DNA from: Granulicella arctica | Lineage (GTDB): Bacteria; Acidobacteriota; Terriglobia; Terriglobales; Acidobacteriaceae | Length of the DNA: 64,000 bases | NCBI RefSeq assembly: GCF_013410065.1 | Contig: NZ_JACCCW010000002.1 | Span: 1,054,001 to 1,118,000 of the forward strand | Reading direction: 5' to 3' | Shown: positions 36,604-45,693 of the stretch, one piece after another | Layout of the letters: each line of letters starts with the position of its first letter | How positions within the stretch are numbered: position 1 is the first letter of the stretch | Translations under genes and position numbers: made by a program | The notes under the pieces: model-generated | Told to the model about the DNA's origin: nothing | Database searches by the model: none | The model's input: only the letters and a program-made list of their open reading frames with translations

Positions 36604-38286
36604 ATGTCGAACGAAACCAATCCCGAAGTTGAAGCAACCGTTGAATCTACCCCCTCCTTTGGAGAGATGCTTTCCCAATATGAACAAAGCCACTCCCATC
36701 GGACCGGCGAGGGAAATAAGCAGCTCAAAGGCAATGTTGTCTCTGTCACCGCCGACTCAGTCTTTGTTGATATTGGCTATAAGACCGAGGGCGTGCTCCC
36801 ACTGACAGCATTTGCAACCGATGCGGAGCCGGTAAAGCCTGGCGACTCGTTGTTGGTGTCAGTAAAGGGTCGTAATGAGGAGGGCTATTATGAGCTCTCC
36901 AAGTTGAAGGTTGAGCAGCCCAAGGATTGGGAGTCCCTGGAGGAGGCGTTCGCCGCAAAGGCAATCATCTCTGGGACGGTAACCGGTGTCGTCAAAGGCG
37001 GGCTGACCGTCGATGTCGGAGTTCGCGCATTTATGCCGGGTTCGCGCAGCGGTGCTCGCGATGCGACGGATTTGGAGAAGCTCGTCGGCCAGCAAATTCG
37101 GTGCCGCATCACAAAACTGGATGTGGATGACGAAGATGTAGTTGTCGACCGCCGATCAGTTGTAGAAGAAGAGGAACGGTCTACTAAAGAGCAACGCCTA
37201 GCCGAGGTGAGAGAGGGAGAGACATTCTCAGGAACGGTCCGCAGCCTAGCTGCCTATGGAGCGTTTATTGACCTTGGTGGAGTGGATGGGCTTCTTCATA
37301 TCGGAGAGATCTCCTGGGCACGCGTTAACAAGGTGGAAGAGGTGCTGTCTGTCGGCCAGACTGTTGATGTGAAGGTTCTCAAGATCGATCCCGAGAACCG
37401 ACGTATTTCCTTAAGCATGAAGCAGCTTCTGCCACACCCTTGGGATACCGTCCCGGAAAAATACGTGCAGGGCCAGCGGATACGTGGCATCGTTACGCGC
37501 ACCACAGATTTTGGAGCATTCGTCGAGCTTGAACCAGGCGTGGAAGGAATGGTTCATCTCTCTGAGATGTCATGGGCGAAAAAGGTGCGAAAAGCGGACG
37601 ACATGGTGAAGGTTGGCGAGACCGTGGAAGCAGTTATTCTCGGCATCAACGTCGCAGAACGCCGCATCTCCCTTGGCTTAAAGCAGACACTTGGAGACCC
37701 CTGGGTGGAAGCCGCGGATCGGTTTGCTCCCGGATCAATAGTCGAGGGACCCATTAGCAGCTTCACCAAGTTTGGCGCTTTTGTACAGGTTGCCGAAGGC
37801 GTTGAAGGCATGGTCCACATCAGCGAGATCACCGCGGACAAGCGACTCAACCATCCGCAGGATGTGCTGCGGAACGGACAAGTAGTACAAGCGAAGGTAC
37901 TCGAGTTTGATAAGGAAAAGCGCCAGCTTCGCCTAAGTATCAAGCAGATGGTACCAACAGGAGCGGAGGAGTTTTTTGCCGAGCATCACGTGGGTGATCT
38001 CGTAACCGGACGTGTAATTGAGGCAACAGGCGAACGCGGGCGCGTGGAGTTGGGCGAAGGCGTCATAGCCAGTTGCCGATTCGCTGCTGAGGCTCCTGCA
38101 ACGGAACAAAGCACGAATAGCAGCCTCGACCTTTCGGCGCTCACAACATTGCTGAATGCAAAGTGGAAAGGTGGACCTACTGCGTCCTCTCAAAAAACAG
38201 AAAGCGTTAACGCTGGACAAATTAGAAGCTTCAGAATTGTGAGACTCGAGTCAGAGTTGAAAGAGATCGAACTCGAACTCGCGTAA
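36604..38286 (+). CDS. rpsA: 30S ribosomal protein S1
   Basis: A 560-residue protein with tandem S1 (OB-fold) RNA-binding domains: five full ones at about residues 38-105, 120-190, 205-275, 290-362 and 378-448, for example GTVRSLAAYGAFIDLGGVDG and GIVTRTTDFGAFVELEPGVE, and a sixth degenerate one near 465-500. It binds mRNA leaders on the 30S subunit. No ribosome binding site precedes the ATG, as is common for rpsA genes; a TTG at 36577 is an alternative start. The C-terminal tail (about residues 500-560) is not a known domain. A terminator follows. Confidence 0.9.
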   Translation: MSNETNPEVEATVESTPSFGEMLSQYEQSHSHRTGEGNKQLKGNVVSVTADSVFVDIGYKTEGVLPLTAFATDAEPVKPGDSLLVSVKGRNEEGYYELSKLKVEQPKDWESLEEAFAAKAIISGTVTGVVKGGLTVDVGVRAFMPGSRSGARDATDLEKLVGQQIRCRITKLDVDDEDVVVDRRSVVEEEERSTKEQRLAEVREGETFSGTVRSLAAYGAFIDLGGVDGLLHIGEISWARVNKVEEVLSVGQTVDVKVLKIDPENRRISLSMKQLLPHPWDTVPEKYVQGQRIRGIVTRTTDFGAFVELEPGVEGMVHLSEMSWAKKVRKADDMVKVGETVEAVILGINVAERRISLGLKQTLGDPWVEAADRFAPGSIVEGPISSFTKFGAFVQVAEGVEGMVHISEITADKRLNHPQDVLRNGQVVQAKVLEFDKEKRQLRLSIKQMVPTGAEEFFAEHHVGDLVTGRVIEATGERGRVELGEGVIASCRFAAEAPATEQSTNSSLDLSALTTLLNAKWKGGPTASSQKTESVNAGQIRSFRIVRLESELKEIELELA

Positions 38287-38313
38287 CCCAAATTCCCTTT
38301 CTCTTTTCTGCGC

Positions 38314-38348
38314 AATTCCCCCGGCCTCCTGAAGAAGCCGGGGGAATT
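38314..38348. terminator. bidirectional rho-independent terminator
   Basis: AATTCCCCCGGC at 38314-38325 pairs perfectly with GCCGGGGGAATT at 38337-38348 around an 11-base loop, with T or A tracts on both sides. It separates the converging S1 and hexosaminidase genes. Confidence 0.85.
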
Positions 38349-38388
38349 TGCGTTTGGAGCATATATCAAACTGCCGTGCTTGCGGAAG

Positions 38389-40461
38389 TTACTCCGAAAC
38401 AGCATTCACAAGTGCCGTAAGCGAGTCGAGGAAGGTGAAACGTACGATCCCTGCCGGCTTCTTTGCGTCATCAATCATGGACAGCTTGCTCTGCTTCCAT
38501 CCCGCGGCCGCTTTTTTCCCCGAACTCAAGTAGCTGATCGCTTCCAAACCTGCCTGAGCCAGCCTTGGGAGTTGCTCAACCCGCGTCTGCACCTCGCTAA
38601 GCCGAGGAGAGACGGCCATCTGCTGTTTGACGATCGGCACTGTAGCCAGCATCCCATGAAATAAGCCTTCTAGTTGTTGACGATCTGCCGAGTCCTCACG
38701 CGGAGCAAGCAGAAAATCTCGCGTTAGGCGCTCGATTTTATACCGTGATGGTGGATCAGGGCGAACAGCATCGACGAAACGATCGAGCACAGTAAGCTGC
38801 GAGGTATGCTGCTGCTGATAGCGTTCTCCAAAGCTGACAGGCTCAAGTACAGAGGCGAAGATACGTAGCTGCTCGATGGTCTCTGTTCCGGCTAGATCGC
38901 GAAGGCTGGCGTCCTCCTGGCTAATGTGTTGAAGACCTAGCGCCTCCAGTTGAACCGAAATGTAGTCCAGACGCCGATACATATCATCCACGTCCGTGAC
39001 ATTTTCCGGCGACCAAAACCTTTCGGCGATAGCGGCTGTGCGCGGCCAGATCCGGGAGTCAATCGTGTGATCATTGATCTGCTCTCCCCACATTGCCACC
39101 TCGCCTCCGAGGATCAACTTACGCTGGTCCGGGGTTAGTTCTGTATTCGATGGGGACGGATCGACCAGATAATGCTTGCCTGCTGGTTGCATCCCATCGA
39201 GATAATATCCGGCCGAGAGCAGGCCCTGATACCCCTCTCGTGCTCCTTTGGCAAGCGACTCTTGCCCTCGCCAGGACTGCACGATAACATCCTTCGGAAG
39301 TGCGGGGTTGAGAATTTCGTCCCATCCGATCATGTGCCTGTGTAGACGAGTGAGGATCTTCAGAACGCGTTGGTTGAAGTAGGCCTGTAGTGCATCGGGG
39401 TCCTTCAACTGGTGAGCAGTCATGAATGCCCGGATACGCGGGTCGGTCTTCCACTCCGGCGAGACAGTTTCGTCGCCTCCAATGTGGAGGTAGGGATCCG
39501 GGAACAGCGTGGCCATTTCAGAGAGGAAGCGGTCTATGAATCGATATGTCTCCTCGCGCGTGGGATCGAGCGCGAAATCCGAGACGCCAAACTGGCGGCG
39601 AATGCCCGTTGGTGCTCGACCGCTGGCTAGCTCTGGATAGGCTACGAGCCACGCAGTGCTATGGCCGGGCATCTCGAACTCAGGTACGACACGAATACCG
39701 CGCGCGCGGGCGTATTCGACAATCTCCTCTACTTGCTTTTGCGTGTAAAAGAGTCCATCCGAGCCCATACTGGTGAGCTTTGGAAACACCTTGCTTTCGA
39801 TACGGAAACCCTGATCTTCGGTGAGGTGCCAATGGAAGACATTGAGCTTCACGGCAGCCATTCCATCGAGAGTGCGCTTGATTACTTCTACCGGCTCGAA
39901 GTGGCGGCCACAATCAATCATGAGTCCGCGCCATGGAAAACGAGGCGAATCATGAATGGTCACAGACGGAAGAACATAATTTTCCCCGGCAGGTTGGACG
40001 AGTTGGAGCAGCGTCTCCAAACCTCGCATCGCACCGACCACAGTCGCAGCATCGAGCTGAACATGTGTAGAGGTTACGGTGAGGGAGTAGGATTCATCCT
40101 CATCAACAGATTGGACTGCCTCTCCAGGGCCATGGACTGCCACAGAAAGCACAGCGTTGTTGCTGGCCGCGACGTCATGCAGGCTAATCTCGAGCCCCGT
40201 TCTCTGCTTTATCTGAAGCAGTGCGTCACGAATAGCTAAGCCGAGACGAGCATCGGTAAAACCGGTAGAGTTAGCCGCGAATTGGGGCGAGAGAACAAGT
40301 TGTCCCTGGGCTACAGTAAGGCTTGCAGGCTGTGGCATCAGGTTGTTAACAAACCCATTGCCTACCGGCTGTTGCTGGCAGATCATCACATTCGTAAGGG
40401 GGATAGCCATTGCAAACACAGAGACAACACCGGACCAAAAAGCAGGCTTCATCATCTTCAT
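38389..40461 (-). CDS. GH20 beta-N-acetylhexosaminidase
   Basis: A secreted glycosidase that removes terminal N-acetylhexosamine, probably in chitin or peptidoglycan recycling. 690 residues: a signal peptide (SGVVSVFAMAIPLTNVMICQ), an N-terminal GH20b domain, then the TIM barrel with RGLMIDCGRHFEPVEVIKRT, FHWHLTEDQGFRIESK, EFEMPGHSTAW and the catalytic Asp-Glu pair in LHIGGDETVSPEW. WGEQ near residue 470 is the conserved substrate-binding segment. The ATG at 40461 has AGAGAG before it; upstream in-frame starts are less likely. Confidence 0.93.
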   Translation of the reverse strand: MKMMKPAFWSGVVSVFAMAIPLTNVMICQQQPVGNGFVNNLMPQPASLTVAQGQLVLSPQFAANSTGFTDARLGLAIRDALLQIKQRTGLEISLHDVAASNNAVLSVAVHGPGEAVQSVDEDESYSLTVTSTHVQLDAATVVGAMRGLETLLQLVQPAGENYVLPSVTIHDSPRFPWRGLMIDCGRHFEPVEVIKRTLDGMAAVKLNVFHWHLTEDQGFRIESKVFPKLTSMGSDGLFYTQKQVEEIVEYARARGIRVVPEFEMPGHSTAWLVAYPELASGRAPTGIRRQFGVSDFALDPTREETYRFIDRFLSEMATLFPDPYLHIGGDETVSPEWKTDPRIRAFMTAHQLKDPDALQAYFNQRVLKILTRLHRHMIGWDEILNPALPKDVIVQSWRGQESLAKGAREGYQGLLSAGYYLDGMQPAGKHYLVDPSPSNTELTPDQRKLILGGEVAMWGEQINDHTIDSRIWPRTAAIAERFWSPENVTDVDDMYRRLDYISVQLEALGLQHISQEDASLRDLAGTETIEQLRIFASVLEPVSFGERYQQQHTSQLTVLDRFVDAVRPDPPSRYKIERLTRDFLLAPREDSADRQQLEGLFHGMLATVPIVKQQMAVSPRLSEVQTRVEQLPRLAQAGLEAISYLSSGKKAAAGWKQSKLSMIDDAKKPAGIVRFTFLDSLTALVNAVSE

Positions 40462-40566
40462 ACTCTCTCTTAAGCAGCACTGTCGTACATCACTCATCTT
40501 AATGGTTTAACGCCCAGAATCTTTTAGATAAGGTTTTCTATTGGTCCAAGCAGTTCTCGTCTCCGC

Positions 40567-42093
40567 TCAGCTTTCGGTCGTGAGCGAGGGATCTATTTCT
40601 GTGGGGATAAAGAGGGTAAAAACAGTCCAGCCCTGCCGACTTGACGAAGCCTGACGACTACGCGTGCGAAGAGATCCCTGATGCTTGTCAACTATCTCGC
40701 GAGATACCCAAAGCCCCAGGCCTGCACCGGTAATACCCTTTGTAGAAAAAAATGGTTCGAAGATGTGAGATTGAGTCTCTGCACTCATCCCCATGCCATC
40801 ATCGGCTACAGTAATTCGTATGCCGTCTCGCCCGGAACGCCAGTGGCGAGCTGTAGTTGTACGGATCAGAATATGCCCTCCTTTCGATAGGGCATCGATT
40901 GCATTTCCAATAAGATTGACGATTACCTGGCGAATCTCTCCATCGTGTGCCAACACCAAAACGTTGGTCTCAAACTCACGAATCACTTTGATCTGGAGTG
41001 CAAGCATACGCGATTCGAACAGCGCGATGACCGTCTCAATCAACTCACGCACATCCATCTGTGAGGGATGGGTAGAGCGCCGGTAGAATCGCAGTGTTTG
41101 AACAGTAATCTGCGCTACCCTATCCAGCTCCTTTTGCGCAAGTTCAAGAAAGCCGCGAGACTCGGCCGACAGTTCGGCCGTGGATAACAGAAAAAGGCAG
41201 TTTGTGACCGCTTCCAATGGGTTATTGATCTCATGAGCGATGGAGGCGGCGAGACGACCCGTTACAGCGAGCTTCTCCGTGCGACGAAGTAACTCTTCGC
41301 TCTTCTTTTGTAGTGTAAGGTCCGCGATAAACGCAGCGACTTGTTGATCTTCAGTTGCACTCTCGGGGTTCAACAAGGCCACCCCGATGAGAACATCTAC
41401 CTTCTGCCCGCTGGTCGTCGTACAGACCGTCTCAAATGGCTCGATAGAAACTGCGTGACCTTTCAAGGCGCTGTACGTTTCATTCAACGTTGGACAAATG
41501 GAATCGAGTGTAACGATTCCGGAGGGAATATCCCCTGGCGCGTATCCGAGCAGACGCTCGGCTGCACCATTTGCGTAGAGGATTCGGCCGGAAGCCGCGC
41601 TGATTAAGAGGCTTAACGGCATCGCTTCGACAAGCCGATGAAAGCGTGCCTCGCTCGCTCGAAGAGCCAACTCCGCCGCGACTCTTCGGCGCCGTGCGAA
41701 CGCCTCTTTCAGCTCCCGTTCCAAGGCTGGAATAAGGCGTGTCAGATTTTGCTTGCTGACGTAATCCTGGGCACCTGCGCGCATCGACTCCACTGCGGTT
41801 TCCTCAGAGACCGCGCCAGACATCATGATGAAGGGAATATCTATTCCAGCAGACTTCAGGAGCTGGAGTGCCGCAGGACCACTGAAATTGGGCAGATTGT
41901 AGTCGGCGAGTACAACATCCGGCGATGTCGCTTCTTCCAAAACAGCCAACATCTCTCCGGTCGTCTCAACGCGGGTCACTTCAGGAGTGAAGCCGTTGCG
42001 ACGCAGATGCCGTTCAAGCAAGAAGGCATCATCGGGATTGTCCTCAATCAACAGGACTTTAAGGTGCCTGGGTTCTAGCTCTTCGGCGGACAT
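40567..42093 (-). CDS. receiver-PAS-histidine kinase hybrid
   Basis: A 508-residue cytoplasmic protein with an N-terminal receiver (VLLIEDNPDDAFLLERHLRR, phospho-acceptor in VLADYNLPNFSG), a PAS domain from about residue 145 (FHRLVEAMPLSLLISAASGR), the His box (LAASIAHEINNPLEAVTNCL) and an ATPase domain (NLIGNAIDALSKGG, DDGMGMS, GAGLGLWVS). A receiver before the kinase, without output domain, suggests that it is controlled by another kinase in a relay. It is the third gene of an operon with the kinase and regulator upstream and overlaps the regulator gene by 19 bp. Confidence 0.9.
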   Translation of the reverse strand: MSAEELEPRHLKVLLIEDNPDDAFLLERHLRRNGFTPEVTRVETTGEMLAVLEEATSPDVVLADYNLPNFSGPAALQLLKSAGIDIPFIMMSGAVSEETAVESMRAGAQDYVSKQNLTRLIPALERELKEAFARRRRVAAELALRASEARFHRLVEAMPLSLLISAASGRILYANGAAERLLGYAPGDIPSGIVTLDSICPTLNETYSALKGHAVSIEPFETVCTTTSGQKVDVLIGVALLNPESATEDQQVAAFIADLTLQKKSEELLRRTEKLAVTGRLAASIAHEINNPLEAVTNCLFLLSTAELSAESRGFLELAQKELDRVAQITVQTLRFYRRSTHPSQMDVRELIETVIALFESRMLALQIKVIREFETNVLVLAHDGEIRQVIVNLIGNAIDALSKGGHILIRTTTARHWRSGRDGIRITVADDGMGMSAETQSHIFEPFFSTKGITGAGLGLWVSREIVDKHQGSLRTRSRQASSSRQGWTVFTLFIPTEIDPSLTTES

Positions 42094-42500
42094 TCGTTCA
42101 GCACCAACCAATACATTCCCAACTGCCTTGTTGCTTCTGCGAAATCATTGAAGTTGACTGGCTTGCGGATATAGCTGTTAACGCCAATTTGATAGCTACG
42201 CACCAGATCCCGTTCCTCATCGGAAGAGGTAAGAATAACAACAGGCAACATACGCGTCTGATCGCTCTCGCGGATGCGGCGAAGAACCTCCAGGCCATCC
42301 ACCTTCGGGAGTTTTAGGTCGAGGAGAATAACCTGCGGCTGAATCCTCTCTGGGCCAAAAAGCATGCCCAATGCCTCCTCGCCGTCGTGCGCGACGCGTA
42401 CATCATTCACGATGTTCGATTTCTGCAATGCGCGAATTGTAAGTAGTTCATGGTCGGGGTCATCCTCAACCAAAAGAATCAATCTTGAACCATCTGCCAT
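42075..42500 (-). CDS. single-domain response regulator (Rcp1-like)
   Basis: A 141-residue stand-alone receiver: LILLVEDDPDHELLTIRALQ, phospho-acceptor Asp in VILLDLKLPKVDGLEVLRRI, Thr/Ser in ILTSSDEE and Lys in IRKPVNFNDF. It has no output domain and is of the Rcp1 type that pairs with phytochrome-like kinases. It lies five bases after the CHASE3 kinase gene and overlaps the hybrid kinase gene, so it probably shuttles phosphate between them. The ATG at 42500 is preferred to the earlier in-frame start at 42524. Confidence 0.9.
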   Translation of the reverse strand: MADGSRLILLVEDDPDHELLTIRALQKSNIVNDVRVAHDGEEALGMLFGPERIQPQVILLDLKLPKVDGLEVLRRIRESDQTRMLPVVILTSSDEERDLVRSYQIGVNSYIRKPVNFNDFAEATRQLGMYWLVLNECPPKS

Positions 42501-42505
42501 GCGAG

Positions 42506-43936
42506 TTATCCTAACGTAAACCAAAACGTAGCGCCATGACCGACCACGCTATCGGCCCATATATTCCCATGATGTCGTCGGATAACACGTGCGACGGTAG
42601 CAAGTCCAATTCCGGAACCTTTAAAGTCCTTATCTCCATGCAAACGGTTGAATGCGTTGAATAATTTTTCAGAATAATACATGTCAAACCCTGCGCCATT
42701 GTCGCGGACAAACCATGCATTCTGTTCTGCGTCCCAACCGAACTCGATCACCGCATGTGAGACCTTCGCCGAAAATTTCACAGCGTTTCCAAGAAGGTTC
42801 TCAAGCGCCACACGCAGAAGCTTTGGGTCGGCATCCGCCTCGAGGCCATTCTGGATACGAAAGGCTATCTCCCTCCCCTCGTTCTGTTCTCGCAGGTCGG
42901 CAGTGACAGAAAAAGCGATTGCGCTGAGATCGAAGTGTTCCCGAACGATCGCCGCTCGGGTAATGCGAGAGAGCTGCAACAGCGCATCGATTAGTTCGCC
43001 CATACGCTGAACGCCACCGCGGACGCGTTTGATGTAGTCCCTTCCTGCCGCATCTACTGCTGAAGCGTAGTCTTCTTCGAGGGCAAGGCTGAACCCGTCG
43101 ATCGTACGTAGGGGAGCGCGCAGATCATGGGAGACCGAGTAGCTGAAGGCCTCCAGTTCGCGATTTGTCGTCTCCAGTTCAGCGGTGCGGGCTCTGACCC
43201 GCTCCTCGAGCGTTGTGTTGAGTGCCTGCACCTCAGCGGCATTCGCCTCCGCTTCCGCACGAGCGATTGCGAGGCGTTCGCCGGTATCCTCAGCAACCAG
43301 ACGCATCGCCCGTTCGTGCGCGAAATAGCGGAACATGAGAATAATTAAAAGAAAATCGATAAAGCTGGCGATCCCAAGCGTCGCCCTTGTACGGCGACTG
43401 CTGGATTTTGCTTGAGCAGTGCGGACAGCAAGAGTCCTTTGCTCTTCACCCTCCATCGTATCGGCGATTTCGCGGAGGTGGTCCATTTGCATTTTTCCAG
43501 TACCGCTCAGAACAATGGCGTGAAGGCTATCGGCACGACCGCTACGACGTAGATTGATTCCCTGCTGGAGCAATGAGATCCGCTGCTCCAACACCGCATG
43601 CATCTCGATAATCCTCATTTGCTGGTTGTGGTTGTCCAGTGTCAGTGCATTGAGATGGTCTACCTCCTTCGGCAGCTCCTGCAACGCTGAAAAATACGGA
43701 TCGAGGTAAGCATCATCCCCTGTAACAAGGAATCCCCGGTTCCCTGTCTCGGCATCCTTTGCCGAACTCATAATGCGCTCTACCTGGTTGATGACCTGCC
43801 ATGTGTGCTGCACCAGGTTTTCTTCATGAACCAGTACATCGATGGAACGGAAGGCAAACCAGGCATTGAGTGAAACGATAAGAATAGCGGCGATGAGAAG
43901 CGAAGGAACGAGGATGCGATTAATCTGGGACTTCAT
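42506..43936 (-). CDS. CHASE3-domain sensor histidine kinase
   Basis: A 476-residue membrane kinase, first of the three-gene relay. TM1 is SLLIAAILIVSLNAWFAF, followed by a CHASE3 extracytoplasmic domain of about 150 residues with the motif DAETGNRGFLVTGDDAYLDP, TM2 (LGIASFIDFLLIILMF), a coiled coil (ALNTTLEERVRARTAELETT) and the kinase: AFSYSVSHDLRAPLRTIDGF, NLLGNAVKFS, VRDNGAGFD and GSGIGLATV. There is no chromophore domain, although the kinase core is of the phytochrome type. The ligand is unknown. Confidence 0.92.
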   Translation of the reverse strand: MKSQINRILVPSLLIAAILIVSLNAWFAFRSIDVLVHEENLVQHTWQVINQVERIMSSAKDAETGNRGFLVTGDDAYLDPYFSALQELPKEVDHLNALTLDNHNQQMRIIEMHAVLEQRISLLQQGINLRRSGRADSLHAIVLSGTGKMQMDHLREIADTMEGEEQRTLAVRTAQAKSSSRRTRATLGIASFIDFLLIILMFRYFAHERAMRLVAEDTGERLAIARAEAEANAAEVQALNTTLEERVRARTAELETTNRELEAFSYSVSHDLRAPLRTIDGFSLALEEDYASAVDAAGRDYIKRVRGGVQRMGELIDALLQLSRITRAAIVREHFDLSAIAFSVTADLREQNEGREIAFRIQNGLEADADPKLLRVALENLLGNAVKFSAKVSHAVIEFGWDAEQNAWFVRDNGAGFDMYYSEKLFNAFNRLHGDKDFKGSGIGLATVARVIRRHHGNIWADSVVGHGATFWFTLG

Positions 43937-44039
43937 GATTTTGGCTCGATGGACCCATTCATAGACTCATTCTAAGATGCCCTTCTAGGCGATGGCAGTC
44001 TCATCGCAAGAGTTTATTCCAGGTCTGGATGTTTCTATG

Positions 44040-44549
44040 TCAGAGCTCTTGCAATCGGAAGATGTGCTGATGATAGATATTGGCAGGGGATGATGGACAG
44101 GAACTGGTCGTTATCGCGGCAGCATCAATATAGGTCGGCTTCCGATCACAGGAATTGTCGACAGCGTTCGCTGGGCTTAGCCGGTCCCAGAAGAATTGAA
44201 TGCAGACCCAACCCAGCTTATCGAGATGAATCTCCTCACCCGATGCAGCCACAACAGTTGCTGTCTGCGGACCATAGATCAACGGTCGCGGCGTAATTGC
44301 GAGCGGCCGGTGTTCCAGATCGCTGGAGATCGCAGAGAATCGATTGGCGTAGTCATCTCTTCTTCCATCACCCGAACTGCGGTACGGAAGAACCTGATCG
44401 ACTCGATGGATCACCTCTGTCAAAAGATCCTTGCGATTCCAATCGTCTCTCGGATGCTCCGTCATGCTGAACATATATCCTTGCTCGCTCCCGCTGAACA
44501 TCCAACCCCAAACGTGATACCTTGCCTCCAACCGCGCCATGCCAGCCAC
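44040..44549 (-). pseudogene. VgrG (type VI secretion spike) remnant
   Basis: A 169-codon frame whose first two-thirds match the middle of VgrG/Rhs-tip proteins: GYMFSMTEHPRDDWNRKDLL, then ANRFSAISSDLEHRPLAITP and PLIYGPQTATVVAASGEEIH, ending with LGWVCIQFFWDR (WDR at about 44183-44191). After the WDR the rest (to 44040) has no resemblance. A full VgrG is over 600 residues, so both ends are missing. No T6SS gene is nearby. The 5' end overlaps the alginate lyase start on the other strand, so a rearrangement may have joined the two. Confidence 0.75.
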
Positions 44550-45693
44550 TCATCCAACCCGACGAACCTTTTGCACCGCCGCCGCTCTCACCTTCTTTGG
44601 CCATCACCTGGGAAAAGCCCAGCAGCCAACGCTCTACGCCTCCGCACGCCCCGATGTAGCCGCCATCGACCATGACCGTATCCTCGCCGCAGCCAACAAA
44701 GCGCTCACCATCAGCACCACCCCACTCACCGCCCTCAAATCTCCCGGCAACCCACACGATTTTTACTCCGAAGCCGAAGGCCTCACCGCTTTCACAGCCC
44801 ACCGCGACGCCGTCTTCAACTTCAGCCGTCGGATCGCCGATCTTGCGGCCGCCTTCCATCTCACGCACGATGACCGCTATGCCGCGCACGCCGCTCTCCA
44901 TCTCCACGCCTGGTTCATTGATCCGGCCACCCGCATGACCCCCGACCTCACTCACGCCGCGACCATCCCCGGCGATCCTAAGCCCCACTTCGAAGGCATC
45001 CTCGACACCGTCTTCTTCGCAGAACTGGCCCAGGCCATTCCCTTTCTTGCCAGCTCCAACTCACTCTCCACAGAGCATCTCTCCCAGATCAAAGCCTGGT
45101 TCGCCGCCTATCTTCAGTGGCTCACCACATCACGGCTCGCCGCCCTCGCTCGCGAGCAAAAGGATCACCACGGCACCTCGTGGCTTCTGCAATCCGCCGC
45201 CTATGCCCGCCTCACCCAAAACGAAGCCGTCCTCTCAGACCTTCGTCACCAATTCAAAACAGTCACCCTCCGCGCCCAGATCGTCACAACCGGCACCTTT
45301 CCCCATGAACTCACCACGCCCTATCCCTATCGCAACTCGCTCTTCAACCTCGATCTGCTTGCCGCCTCCTGCCTGCTCCTCTCCTCGCAGTTCGAGAGCT
45401 TATGGGAGTTCGAGCTACAGGACGGCCCTGGTCTCCGCATCGTCATCGCCCGCCATGTCCCCTACATTCAGAGCCGCGGCACGTGGCCCTACCGTGCCGA
45501 CCTTGACCACTTCGACGACCTGCCTGTCCGCAATCCCAGCCTGCTCTTCGCTGCCCGCGCCTACACCCGACCCGAGTACGCCGAGCTCTGGAAGACCCTC
45601 AACCCCGACCCCACCATTCCCGAGATCGCGCGTACCTTCCCTATCTCACAGCCACTGCTCTGGACCACCAGACCGCACCTGCCTAAGGCTTGA
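44539..45693 (+). CDS. secreted alginate lyase family protein
   Basis: A 384-residue protein of the PL5-like alginate lyase family, an alpha/alpha-barrel that cuts uronate polymers. The N-terminus is a twin-arginine-type signal (THPTRRTFCTAAALTFF). Core segments include LKSPGNPHDFYSEAEG, DDRYAAHAALHLHAWFIDPA, KDHHGTSWLLQSAAYARLTQ (with the conserved Asn/His/Trp region) and FPHELTTPYPYRNSLFNLDL. The family breaks alginate, giving 4-deoxy uronates. It opens the sugar-acid region and converges with the next gene with an 11-bp overlap. Confidence 0.83.
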   Translation: MPATHPTRRTFCTAAALTFFGHHLGKAQQPTLYASARPDVAAIDHDRILAAANKALTISTTPLTALKSPGNPHDFYSEAEGLTAFTAHRDAVFNFSRRIADLAAAFHLTHDDRYAAHAALHLHAWFIDPATRMTPDLTHAATIPGDPKPHFEGILDTVFFAELAQAIPFLASSNSLSTEHLSQIKAWFAAYLQWLTTSRLAALAREQKDHHGTSWLLQSAAYARLTQNEAVLSDLRHQFKTVTLRAQIVTTGTFPHELTTPYPYRNSLFNLDLLAASCLLLSSQFESLWEFELQDGPGLRIVIARHVPYIQSRGTWPYRADLDHFDDLPVRNPSLLFAARAYTRPEYAELWKTLNPDPTIPEIARTFPISQPLLWTTRPHLPKA

